From assembly GCA_002480345.1 (NCBI GenBank), contig DLBY01000009.1, positions 3,631 through 11,823 on the forward strand: a DNA stretch of 8,193 nucleotides, read 5' to 3'. The DNA is from Phycisphaerales bacterium UBA7812 (GTDB lineage Bacteria > Planctomycetota > Phycisphaerae > Phycisphaerales > UBA1924). The notes below the pieces were generated by a model that had not been told where the DNA came from, ran no database searches, and worked only from the letters and a program-made list of their open reading frames with translations. Below are positions 1 to 6,541 of the stretch, in pieces (the stretch's first letter is position 1; the number at the start of each line of letters is the position of its first letter). Position numbers and translations under genes: made by a program.

Positions 1-1
1 C

Positions 2-1942
2 ATCGCCTCGACCCGCCTGATCCTCACCGCGGACGCGGCGAGCGCGTCGGCGGCCATGGATGTCGCGGGCAAGGTCATCCAGGCCTTCGGGTCCTTCGTC
101 GCGGGCGGGTCGCTGTTCGTGGGCGTGATCATCTTCCTGATCCTGATGATCGTTCAGTTCATGGTCGTGACGAAGGGCGCCGGGCGCATCAGCGAGGTCG
201 CGGCGCGGTTCACGCTCGACGCGATGCCCGGCAAGCAGATGGCGATCGATTCGGACCTCAACGCGGGGCTCATCGACGAGGCGGAGGCCCGGCAGCGACG
301 CGAGGACATCGCCCGGGAGGCGGACTTCTACGGGGCGATGGACGGTGCTTCGAAGTTCGTCAAGGGCGACGCGATCGCGGGCATCATCATCACCGCGATC
401 AATGTGATCGGCGGGTTCGCGGTCGGCATGCTCGAGAAGGGCTGGCCCGCGGGAGAGACCGCCGAGTCGTTCACCAAGCTCACCATCGGCGACGGGCTGA
501 CGAGCCAGATCCCCTCGTTCGTTATCTCGATCGCCAGCGCGCTCATCGTCACCCAGTCGGGCGCCAAGGACGACTTCGGGATCGAGGTCACCGGGCAGCT
601 CTCCAGCAAGCCCCGCGGCCTGATCATCACCGCGGGGTTCCTCGCCGCGCTCGCGGTGACGCCCCTGCCCACGGCGCCGCTGCTCGCGACCGCCCTGGGT
701 CTGTTCGGGCTCGGGTTCGCGCTCGCCCGCGCCGAGCGAGGCAAGCTCGTCCCGGAAGAGTCGGCGGACCTGCCCGATCCCGCGGCCGCGGAGCCCCCAC
801 CCGTCGAGGACCTGCTCAAGGTCGATCTGCTCGAACTGGAGGTCGGGTACGGGCTCGTCCCGCTGGTGGACACGACGCAGGGCGGGGATCTGCTGGACCG
901 CATCAGCGCCGTGCGTCGGCAGCTCGCGGTCGAGATGGGCATCGTCGTTCCGCCGGTCCGCATCCGCGACAACATGCAACTCGAGCCCACCGCCTACCGG
1001 GTCAAGATCCGGGGCAACCCCGTCGCGACGGGACGCACCGAGCCCGGGCGACTGCTCGCGATGGACTCCGGGATCGCAACAGGCTCGCTGCAGGGGGAGA
1101 AGACGACCGAGCCCGCGTTCGGGCTGGACGCGTGGTGGATCGACGCGGCGCAGCGGCAGCGTGCCGAGACGATGAACTACACCGTGGTCGACCCGACCAG
1201 CGTCGTTGCGACACACCTGACGGAGATCGTCAAGTCACACGCCGACGAGTTGCTGACCCGCGAGGAAGTCAACAACCTGATCGAGGGTGTCCGCCAGCGG
1301 AGCCCGAAGCTGGTCGAGGAGATCGTTCCCGCGATCGCCAAGCCCGCGGACCTGCAGCGTGTGCTCCAGAATCTGCTGCGCGAGCGGGTGCCGGTGCGGG
1401 ATCTGGACACGATCATCGAGACGCTGGGCGACTGGATGCCCAAGACGAGCGACCTGGATGTCGCGACCGAGTATGTGCGCAACGCGCTGCGACGGACGAT
1501 CTGCATGCAGCACGCGGGGTCCGATCCGATGCCCGGTTCGACGGGGGGCGCCCGTCCGGTGCTCGCGTGCGTCACCCTCGATCCGGGGTTCGAGGCGCGC
1601 GTCGAGTCCTACATCGACCGCGGAGCCGCGGGGACGAGCGTGAACATGCCGGCGCGGGTGAGCGCCCGCCTCGCGGAGCGCGTGGTGGAGGGCCTGCAGC
1701 GCGTGCTGAACGCGGGTCACCCGCCCGTGGTGATCGCCTCGCCCACCGTGCGAGCGGTGGTCTTCCAGATCGTCTCGCCGCACCTGCCCAGCGTCGCGGT
1801 TCTGGGGTACAACGAGGTCGTGGACGATGTCGAGGTCCAGTCGATGGCGCTGGTCACGGATCCGTTCGCCGAACCGGCGCCGGGGGGCTCGGCGTCGCCT
1901 GGGGGCGCGGGCAGCGGGCAAAAATCCGCCGCCGTTGCCTGA
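2..1942 (+). CDS. flhA: Flagellar biosynthesis protein FlhA, 3' part (5' end outside window)
   Basis: FlhA is the inner-membrane export gate of the flagellar type III secretion apparatus; its cytoplasmic domain docks substrate-chaperone complexes. The frame is open to the left edge, and the first visible residues (IASTRLIL) match an internal FlhA stretch, so the ATG at 56 is internal and about 90 N-terminal residues are missing by comparison with Salmonella FlhA. 646 residues are visible. They include the family signature around TKGAGRISEVAARFTLDAMP and GKQMAID, FYGAMDGASKFVKGDAIAG with the conserved Asp (bases 368-370), several hydrophobic membrane segments up to about base 750, and a complete cytoplasmic domain starting near DLLKVDLLELEVGYGL and containing a typical QRVLQNLLRERVPVRDL helix. 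The protein ends in an Ala/Gly/Ser/Pro tail of about 23 residues beyond the usual family end. Identification is firm. Confidence 0.97.
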   Translation: MASTRLILTADAASASAAMDVAGKVIQAFGSFVAGGSLFVGVIIFLILMIVQFMVVTKGAGRISEVAARFTLDAMPGKQMAIDSDLNAGLIDEAEARQRREDIAREADFYGAMDGASKFVKGDAIAGIIITAINVIGGFAVGMLEKGWPAGETAESFTKLTIGDGLTSQIPSFVISIASALIVTQSGAKDDFGIEVTGQLSSKPRGLIITAGFLAALAVTPLPTAPLLATALGLFGLGFALARAERGKLVPEESADLPDPAAAEPPPVEDLLKVDLLELEVGYGLVPLVDTTQGGDLLDRISAVRRQLAVEMGIVVPPVRIRDNMQLEPTAYRVKIRGNPVATGRTEPGRLLAMDSGIATGSLQGEKTTEPAFGLDAWWIDAAQRQRAETMNYTVVDPTSVVATHLTEIVKSHADELLTREEVNNLIEGVRQRSPKLVEEIVPAIAKPADLQRVLQNLLRERVPVRDLDTIIETLGDWMPKTSDLDVATEYVRNALRRTICMQHAGSDPMPGSTGGARPVLACVTLDPGFEARVESYIDRGAAGTSVNMPARVSARLAERVVEGLQRVLNAGHPPVVIASPTVRAVVFQIVSPHLPSVAVLGYNEVVDDVEVQSMALVTDPFAEPAPGGSASPGGAGSGQKSAAVA

Positions 1943-1969
1943 GCAACCACGCCCGCCCGCGCGTTGAGT

Positions 1970-1978
1970 TGGTAGACT
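1970..1978 (+). promoter_or_regulatory. Candidate extended -10 promoter for flhF
   Basis: TGG-TAGACT fits the extended -10 pattern TGn-TANNNT and is followed by CC. It lies in the 126-bp gap between flhA and flhF, 90 bases before the flhF ATG. No good -35 hexamer is seen at the usual spacing. The element shares GTA[G/T]ACTCC with the candidate element upstream of fliA. Assignment is by pattern only. Confidence 0.35.
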
Positions 1979-1987
1979 CCAGCTCGT

Positions 1988-2033
1988 GGGCAGGATGCCC
2001 GTGCAGCACAGGCGAGCAGCGGGGATGTCCCGC
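1988..2033 (+). other. Two small hairpins in the flhF leader
   Basis: GGGCA-GGA-TGCCC (1988-2000) and GCGGG-GATGT-CCCGC (2019-2033) are perfect 5-bp stems with short loops. They lie between the candidate promoter and the flhF start, with no T-tract after either, so they do not look like intrinsic terminators. They could structure the leader RNA, but short GC-rich stems arise often by chance in this genome. Confidence 0.25.
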
Positions 2034-2068
2034 GCCGCCGACAGACGGCATGAGCCAGGACGGCCGCG

Positions 2069-3466
2069 ATGGATCTGAAGACCTATCGCTCCAATTCGAT
2101 GGCGGGCGCACTGGCCGAGGTGAAAAAGGACCTCGGCCCCGACGCGGTCATTCTGCGCACGCGGAACTACAAAGCGGGTGGCGTGATGGGGTTCGGCGGG
2201 AACACCGTCGTCGAGATCACCGCCGCGCGCGAGGCGCCGGGCGGGGGCCCGCCCCCGAAACCGGCCGCGCGCGCCGCCGCAACGCCGACGGTCCGCGGAT
2301 CGCGCCCACCCCAGCCCACCTCCAACGGCGATACCGGTTTTGAACCCGAGATGTGGACCGCGGACGCCGCGTCGATCCGGGCGCGCGAAGTGAAACCGGT
2401 CCCGTCGAGCGACCAACGCAGGGCGAAGGACGAGCGCGACGCGTTGGTTGCGATGCACGGCGCGGAAGCCCGCGCGTCGCGAGCGCCCCAGGCGAACGGG
2501 AAGATCCCCGCGACCCCGGTGAAGTTCAAGCCCGCGGATGATCGCAGCTACGCGGCCCTCGAATCTGAACTTGCGTCGATCCGCCAACTCGTCGGAGATG
2601 TGCTCCGGACGACGCGGAAGACCCACATCCGCGTGGAGGGTGCCGGCGCCTTCGCGCCGTCCGCGGTGGCGCCGAACAGCCCGCTCTATTCGCTGTACAA
2701 CGCGCTGTGCGACAACGGGGTGCCCCCTGATCTCGCGGACGACATCGTCGGGTGTGTGCGCACGGACCTCGACGCGACGGAGGCACGCGAGCCCGCGGTG
2801 ATCCGGGAGAGCGCCGTGCGCGCCATCGCGTCCCGCATCGTGGTCACCAGCGGCGACGAGCCGCGGGAGCCGGTGCGGGTCCAGGCCCTGATCGGCCCGA
2901 CCGGCGTCGGGAAAACGACGACCATCGCGAAGCTCGCCGCCTCGTACAAGCTCAGGCACGGCAAGAGCGTGGGCCTCATCACGGCGGACACCTACCGCAT
3001 CGCCGCGGTGGATCAACTCCGCACCTACGCGGGCATCATCGGCATCCCGCTCGAGGTCGTGCTCGACCCGTCCGACATCCCCGCGGCGATCGAGAAGCAG
3101 CGCGCGCACGACATCGTCCTGGTCGACACACCGGGGCGGAGCCCCCGCGACGCGTCCCGGCTCGAAGAACTCTCGCGCGTGCTCGGTGCGCTCGGGCCTT
3201 GCCGGAAGCACCTGGTGCTGTCCGCGGGCGCGAGCGAGCCCGTGCTCCGCTCCGCCGCGGAGCGGTTCGGAACACTCGGGCCCGACGCGCTGATCGTCAC
3301 CAAGGCGGATGAGGCCGGGGCGCTGGGCGTGCTGTTGGACATCCTGCGGCTCACCGATTTGCCGCTGAGCTACCTGACCACCGGGCAGGAAGTGCCCGAC
3401 GATCTCGAGACGGCGCGTCCCGAGCGGCTCGCGCGGGCGGTGCTCGACGGAGGGCTGCCGGGGTGA
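2069..3466 (+). CDS. flhF: Flagellar biosynthesis GTPase FlhF
   Basis: FlhF is the third SRP-type GTPase, after Ffh and FtsY. It marks the site of flagellar assembly, often a pole, and works with FlhG. The 465-residue protein opens with the FlhF N-terminal block (MDLKTYRSNSMAGALAEVKK). A Pro/Ala-rich linker runs from about 55 to 160, then the N and G domains. GTPase motifs are intact: P-loop GPTGVGKTT (276-284), TADTYRIAAVDQLR (from 305), DTPGR (353-357, where DTAGR is the more usual form), TKADE (411-415) and LTTGQEVPDDL (from 436). The ATG has an AGGA Shine-Dalgarno at 2057-2060, eight bases upstream. An earlier ATG at 2050 is in another frame. The gene overlaps flhG by four bases, which implies translational coupling. 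Length and architecture are normal for the family. Confidence 0.96.
   Translation: MDLKTYRSNSMAGALAEVKKDLGPDAVILRTRNYKAGGVMGFGGNTVVEITAAREAPGGGPPPKPAARAAATPTVRGSRPPQPTSNGDTGFEPEMWTADAASIRAREVKPVPSSDQRRAKDERDALVAMHGAEARASRAPQANGKIPATPVKFKPADDRSYAALESELASIRQLVGDVLRTTRKTHIRVEGAGAFAPSAVAPNSPLYSLYNALCDNGVPPDLADDIVGCVRTDLDATEAREPAVIRESAVRAIASRIVVTSGDEPREPVRVQALIGPTGVGKTTTIAKLAASYKLRHGKSVGLITADTYRIAAVDQLRTYAGIIGIPLEVVLDPSDIPAAIEKQRAHDIVLVDTPGRSPRDASRLEELSRVLGALGPCRKHLVLSAGASEPVLRSAAERFGTLGPDALIVTKADEAGALGVLLDILRLTDLPLSYLTTGQEVPDDLETARPERLARAVLDGGLPG
3449..3454 (+). promoter_or_regulatory. Ribosome binding site fixing the flhG GTG start
   Basis: GGAGGG lies inside the last codons of flhF, eight bases before the GTG at 3463. 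There is no other in-frame ATG, GTG or TTG before the conserved DQAxxLR motif, so this site supports GTG as the true start, in a GTGA overlap with the flhF stop. Confidence 0.75.
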
Positions 3467-4449
3467 ACGGCGCCGGGGGATACGCGGAGATCGACGACTA
3501 CCCGGAGGTCGCGGAGGCGGTCGCGGCCGGCTTTGGTTCGTCCGAGCCCGAGGATGACCTTGAGGCGGTCTTCGGCTCTCCTTCGCCCCAACCGGGCATC
3601 CTCGATGATCAGGCTGCGCCGCTGCGTCGGCTGGTCGAGGCGCACCGGGCCGCACCGAGCGTGCAGGCGCCCCCCGCGGCACCGGTCATCGCGATCGCTT
3701 CGGGCAAAGGGGGCGTGGGGAAGTCGACCATCGCGTTGAATCTCGCGGTCGCTTCAGAGCGATCGTGCACGCTGGTCGATCTCGATCTGGGCACCGCGAA
3801 TCTCGATGTCATGTGTGGCGTCTCCCCCTCGCGACGGCTCGACGCGGAGCTCTTCTCCGCGGGGGGGCCCGATCTTTCGCGTGTGATCGTGCGCACGCCG
3901 CACGGCTTCGGCCTGATCCCGGGTGCCGCGGGGATCGCGGGCGCCGCGAACCTGGATCCGATTCAGCGCCGGCACCTGCTCGGCGCTGTCCAGCGTCTGG
4001 GCGACTCGGGCGAGATGGTGATCGCGGACCTGGGCGCCGGCATCGGACCCTCGGTGGTGGAGACTGTTGCGGCATCGGATCTGGGGATCATCGTCACGAC
4101 CCCCGACCCGTCCGCGATCGCGGATGCGTACGCGATCGTGAAGTGCGTGGTGCAACACAGGGGCGATGCGAGGCCGCTTCGGATGGGGCTCGTTGTGACG
4201 ATGGCGCCGGGTCGCGCCGCGGGCCGCGCCGCGCATGAGCGGATCGATCGCGTGTGCAGGCGTTTCTTGGGCGGCGCGCTGCCGCTTCTCGGTGTGATCA
4301 GGCGGGATGAGCGGGTTGTGCAGGCGGCGCAGCGTCGCGAGCCGTTACTCGCGTGGAGGGGCAAGTCTCATGCTGGCAAAGACCTGCGCTCGCTCGCGGC
4401 ACTGGTGAGCATGCTCGCGCCGCGGCAGGGTCGCGCGTCGGCGGGCTGA
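3463..4449 (+). CDS. flhG: Flagellar number regulator FlhG (MinD/ParA-like ATPase, YlxH/FleN)
   Basis: FlhG is a membrane-associating P-loop ATPase that controls flagellar number and stimulates the GTPase of FlhF. The 328-residue protein carries the deviant Walker A SGKGGVGKST (80-89), the VDLDLGTANLD segment (105-115) and the Walker B-like IADLGAGIG (187-195). The FlhF-activating DQAxxLR motif is present as DQAAPLR (49-55). It normally sits near the extreme N-terminus, but here it follows an acidic stretch of about 48 residues. The last part (KDLRSLAALVSMLAPR) could be the amphipathic membrane-targeting helix; this is inferred. The GTG start overlaps the flhF stop by four bases, so the two partners are probably made together. 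Plain MinD is excluded by the DQAxxLR motif and the neighbourhood. Confidence 0.93.
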   Translation: MNGAGGYAEIDDYPEVAEAVAAGFGSSEPEDDLEAVFGSPSPQPGILDDQAAPLRRLVEAHRAAPSVQAPPAAPVIAIASGKGGVGKSTIALNLAVASERSCTLVDLDLGTANLDVMCGVSPSRRLDAELFSAGGPDLSRVIVRTPHGFGLIPGAAGIAGAANLDPIQRRHLLGAVQRLGDSGEMVIADLGAGIGPSVVETVAASDLGIIVTTPDPSAIADAYAIVKCVVQHRGDARPLRMGLVVTMAPGRAAGRAAHERIDRVCRRFLGGALPLLGVIRRDERVVQAAQRREPLLAWRGKSHAGKDLRSLAALVSMLAPRQGRASAG

Positions 4450-4583
4450 GGCCGGCTCGCCCCCCCAGCCCGCACAGGCGGCTCGCCCCGCACCAAAAGT
4501 CACGCGATTCCGGCCGCGTCGCTTCAGGAGGCCGTGGTTCTGGTCGAAAGCGATCCCGCGGCGGTGCGTTCTGCACGGGCCGC

Positions 4584-4589
4584 GGAGGG
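4584..4589 (+). promoter_or_regulatory. Ribosome binding site fixing the GTG start of the small membrane protein
   Basis: GGAGGG sits eight bases before the GTG at 4598, an ideal spacing. This supports the 94-residue frame over a competing open frame that begins with GTG at 4534, where the nearest AGGAGG leaves only two bases of spacer. Confidence 0.65.
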
Positions 4590-4597
4590 ACACCGGA

Positions 4598-4882
4598 GTG
4601 GAATCACCAGGCAAACTCTTCGGGGCGGTGCTTGGGCTCACGGCCTTTGCGGTCGCGAGCGTGTCCGGGCTCGCGAGCGGCGCGGACGCGGCGACGACGA
4701 TCACGCGTGCGATGGTCTCGATGGTCGCGTGCTATCCGGTGGGGGCGCTGCTCGGTGCGATCGCGGGGCACGCGATCCGCGAGTTTATTTCGGACTACGA
4801 GCGCTCGAATCCTGTCGCCGATATGAACGCGGCTGTCGCGTCGTACGACCTGCCCTCCCGACCCGAAGTGGAGGATGCTTGA
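4598..4882 (+). CDS. Small two-helix membrane protein with glycine zippers, function unknown
   Basis: I do not recognise a named family. The 94-residue product has two hydrophobic segments, about residues 7-29 and 38-60, each with a GxxxGxxxG pattern (G5/G9/G13 and G49/G53/G57) typical of tightly packed transmembrane helices. A polar, acidic C-terminal tail of about 30 residues follows (from REFISDYERSN), with no cysteine pair or catalytic motif. The GTG start has a strong GGAGGG at 4584-4589. The gene lies 148 bases after flhG in the same direction, and 200 bases before fliA. This position suggests a flagellar or cell-envelope role, but that is inference from neighbourhood only. Codon use (G/C at third positions) resembles the neighbouring genes, which supports it being real. 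Confidence 0.75.
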   Translation: MESPGKLFGAVLGLTAFAVASVSGLASGADAATTITRAMVSMVACYPVGALLGAIAGHAIREFISDYERSNPVADMNAAVASYDLPSRPEVEDA

Positions 4883-4894
4883 TTTTTTTGATCC

Positions 4895-4925
4895 GTGAAA
4901 CAACGCTCGGCGAGCGGGATTTCAC
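4895..4925 (+). terminator. 31-bp dyad after the small membrane protein gene (terminator or operator)
   Basis: GTGAAA (4895-4900) pairs with TTTCAC (4920-4925), and inside it CGCTC (4904-4908) pairs with GAGCG (4912-4916) around a GGC loop. The two stems are separated by a symmetric 3x3 internal loop, CAA opposite GGA. It starts 12 bases after the upstream stop codon and is followed by a broken T-rich stretch (TTTGTGTT). A weak terminator of the flhF-flhG unit is the simplest reading. A protein-binding dyad upstream of the fliA promoter is also possible. Confidence 0.4.
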
Positions 4926-4975
4926 TTTGTGTTCATCGCGGCCGGCATTCGCCGGGCGCTGCGTCCGAAAATGTG

Positions 4976-4981
4976 TATACT
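4976..4981 (+). promoter_or_regulatory. Candidate -10 element for fliA
   Basis: TATACT is one base off TATAAT, with TGTG directly before it and CC directly after. It lies 101 bases before the fliA ATG. No TTGACA-like -35 is seen 16-18 bases upstream. It shares GTA[G/T]ACTCC with the element before flhF. The resulting leader of about 95 bases is GC-rich and includes a possible GCCCG/CGGGC stem (5024-5028 with 5036-5040). Pattern evidence only. Confidence 0.4.
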
Positions 4982-5070
4982 CCTGAGCACCCGTGGCAAG
5001 GACCGCCCCGGGCCCCCGTCTTCGCCCGTTCCCAGCGGGCTCGCACGGCGGGGAAACAGCGAGATGGTTC

Positions 5071-5076
5071 AAGGAG
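5071..5076 (+). promoter_or_regulatory. Ribosome binding site fixing the fliA start
   Basis: AAGGAG lies six bases before the ATG at 5083. The same frame is open back to a GTG at 4993, but that start lacks a comparable site and would add 30 residues with no family resemblance. ATG 5083 is therefore preferred. Confidence 0.8.
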
Positions 5077-5082
5077 CGGACC

Positions 5083-5934
5083 ATGGCAACGACCCGCGCA
5101 TCGATGCGTTATTCGTCGCGTTCCAGCGCGCGACACGCGGAACCCACCAACCTCCCGTCGCCCTATGACGACATGCCGATGGAGGAGGTCTGGCGTGAGT
5201 TCAAGGCGACCCACTCCGAAGAGATCCGCAATTACCTGGTGGAGAAGTTCCTCCACCTCGTTCGCTACAACGCGGAGCGGATCTATGCCCGTCTGCCCGA
5301 TGAGGTCGACATCGAGGACCTGATGTCGGTGGGCCTGTTCGGGCTGATGGACGCGATCGACAAGTACGACCTGACGCGCGAGGTCAAGTTCGAGACCTTC
5401 TGCGCCCCGCGGATCAGCGGCGCCATCCTCGACGAACTCCGGTCGATGGACTGGGTCCCCCGCCTGGTGCGGCACCGCTCGGGCAAGGTCGAGGCGGTCC
5501 GCCAGAAGATCGAGATGGAGACGGGCCGCAAGGCGACCGACGACGAGATCGCCGACCGCCTCGCGCTGGGCGAGGAGGAGTTCGAGAAATACCGCCGCGA
5601 CAGCAAGGCGGTGGGCATCACGAGCATCAACCGCAACTGCTTTCAGTCGGACGGCAACCGCGAGCTCCGCGAGATCGATGTCATCAAGGACGAGGGCCAG
5701 ACGAGCCCCGTCAAGCTCCTGCAGCGCCGCGACCTGCGTGAACTCATCACCAAGGGTCTGAGCCGTGCGGAGCGTCTGATCGTCATCCTCTATTACTACG
5801 AGTCGATGACGATGAAGGAGATCGGGGCGACGCTCGACCTCTCCGAGAGCCGGGTGAGCCAGATGCACTCGTCGATCCTCGCCCGGCTGAAGGCCCAGAT
5901 GCAGCACCGCATGCGGGAGCTGGAAGAGGGCTGA
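5083..5934 (+). CDS. fliA: Flagellar RNA polymerase sigma factor, FliA/WhiG family (sigma-28)
   Basis: This 283-residue alternative sigma factor directs RNA polymerase to flagellar, typically late, genes. Region 2 is clear: DIEDLMSVGLFGLMDAIDKYD (about 76-96), then KFETFCAPRISGAILDELRS (102-121) and DWVPRLVRH, the hallmark wording of FliA-type factors. Region 3 follows (EAVRQKIEMETGRKATDDEIA). Region 4 with its helix-turn-helix is LSRAERLIVILYYYE (226-240) and EIGATLDLSESRVSQMH (246-262). An N-terminal stretch of about 25 residues rich in Ser, Arg and Ala precedes region 1.2/2. The ATG has AAGGAG at 5071-5076. A strong terminator follows 30 bases after the stop, so fliA ends its transcription unit. 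I see no anti-sigma factor FlgM in the window. WhiG is the same family; the flagellar neighbours favour FliA. Confidence 0.93.
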   Translation: MATTRASMRYSSRSSARHAEPTNLPSPYDDMPMEEVWREFKATHSEEIRNYLVEKFLHLVRYNAERIYARLPDEVDIEDLMSVGLFGLMDAIDKYDLTREVKFETFCAPRISGAILDELRSMDWVPRLVRHRSGKVEAVRQKIEMETGRKATDDEIADRLALGEEEFEKYRRDSKAVGITSINRNCFQSDGNRELREIDVIKDEGQTSPVKLLQRRDLRELITKGLSRAERLIVILYYYESMTMKEIGATLDLSESRVSQMHSSILARLKAQMQHRMRELEEG

Positions 5935-5964
5935 GCGCTGCCGGATTGAAACGAGCCTGTCACG

Positions 5965-5991
5965 AACCCCGGGGCGACCCCGGGGTTTTTT
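5965..5991 (+). terminator. Strong intrinsic terminator after fliA
   Basis: A perfect 10-bp stem AACCCCGGGG/CCCCGGGGTT (5965-5974 with 5978-5987) closes a CGA loop and runs into six T residues (5986-5991). It stands between the fliA stop at 5934 and folK, and separates the flagellar block from the folate gene. Confidence 0.93.
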
Positions 5992-6000
5992 CTGCGCGCG

Positions 6001-6009
6001 TGGTACTGT
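6001..6009 (+). promoter_or_regulatory. Candidate extended -10 promoter for folK
   Basis: TGG-TACTGT fits the extended -10 pattern TGn-TANNNT. It ends seven bases before the folK ATG at 6017, so transcription would start at or within a few bases of that ATG. It is placed only nine bases after the fliA terminator T-tract, leaving little room for any other promoter. No recognisable -35 is seen. Confidence 0.4.
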
Positions 6010-6016
6010 GGGGACG

Positions 6017-6541
6017 ATGAGCCCGCTCCCGGATCTCACCCCGCCCGCGCCCCCCGTCCTCGCCTGCATCGCGCTGGGGTCGAACCTGTCGTCTCCGGCT
6101 GGAGACCGGGCGGCGACGCTCGCGTCGGCGGTGCGTGCGATCGCGGCCCTGCCGGGCGTGACGCTCAAGGCCACGAGCGAGCCGATCGAGACCGAACCGA
6201 TGGGCCCGCCGGGGCAGGGGCCCTACCTCAACGCCGCGGTCTCGGTGCTGACAATCCGCACGCCCCGCGACTTGCTCGGGGCCTTGCTCGAGATCGAGCG
6301 CGCGCACGGCCGGGAACGCCGCGAGCGGTGGGGGGCGCGCACGCTCGACTGCGACCTGATCCTGTTTGGCGACGCGGTGATCCACGAGCCGGGGCTGACG
6401 GTGCCCCACCCCGAGATGGCGAACCGGCGGTTCGTGCTCGAGCCGCTTGCATCGATCGAGCCCGAGGCGATCGTCCCGGGGGACGGGCGGTGCATCCGGG
6501 AGATGCTGGAGCAGTTCAATCACCGGGAGACACCGCGATGA
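6017..6541 (+). CDS. folK: 2-amino-4-hydroxy-6-hydroxymethyldihydropteridine pyrophosphokinase (HPPK)
   Basis: HPPK transfers pyrophosphate from ATP to 6-hydroxymethyl-7,8-dihydropterin, the step before dihydropteroate synthase in folate synthesis; it is cytosolic. From ATG 6017 the protein has 174 residues, normal for the family. The motifs are complete: IALGSNL (18-24), PYLNAAV (69-75), RTLDCDLILFG (108-118) with the two Mg-binding Asp residues at 111 and 113, and the VPHPEM block (129-134) followed by RRFVLEPL. A GTG at 6008 in the same frame would add three residues. Neither start has a well-placed Shine-Dalgarno, and the -10-like box just upstream suggests leaderless translation from 6017. 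The stop overlaps the next gene by four bases (ATGA). Confidence 0.93.
   Translation: MSPLPDLTPPAPPVLACIALGSNLSSPAGDRAATLASAVRAIAALPGVTLKATSEPIETEPMGPPGQGPYLNAAVSVLTIRTPRDLLGALLEIERAHGRERRERWGARTLDCDLILFGDAVIHEPGLTVPHPEMANRRFVLEPLASIEPEAIVPGDGRCIREMLEQFNHRETPR

Noticed and set aside
1235..3682. Very long open frame on the minus strand across flhA, flhF and flhG
   Set aside because: It lies opposite three clearly identified genes, is rich in Arg, Pro and Gly, and has no recognisable domain. Such frames are expected from GC-biased third codon positions.
4454..4489. Direct repeat GGCTCGCCCC (4454-4463 and 4480-4489) in the flhG to small-gene gap
   Set aside because: Two copies of a 10-base GC-rich word are easily chance in this composition, and no third copy or dyad is seen.
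4817..4824. GCCGATAT, close to the sigma-28 -10 consensus GCCGATAA
   Set aside because: No TAAA-like -35 lies about 15 bases upstream, and the site is inside the coding region of the small membrane protein.
4854..4889. CCTCC/GGAGG stem followed by TTTTTTT near the end of the small membrane protein gene
   Set aside because: The stem is only 5 bp with an 11-base loop, and eight bases separate it from the T-tract, too far for a usual intrinsic terminator.
4534..4986. Alternative + strand frame overlapping the small membrane protein gene
   Set aside because: Its start has only two bases between AGGAGG and GTG, the product is Arg/Gly-rich without features, and it runs through the dyad and into the fliA promoter. 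The 94-residue frame has an ideal ribosome binding site and coherent membrane segments.
4993..5082. N-terminal extension of fliA to GTG 4993
   Set aside because: The extra 30 residues have no family resemblance, and the ATG at 5083 has a strong AAGGAG at the right distance.
4933..6174. Long minus-strand open frame opposite fliA
   Set aside because: It is a mirror of the sigma factor gene and also spans the terminator; its composition shows no family features.
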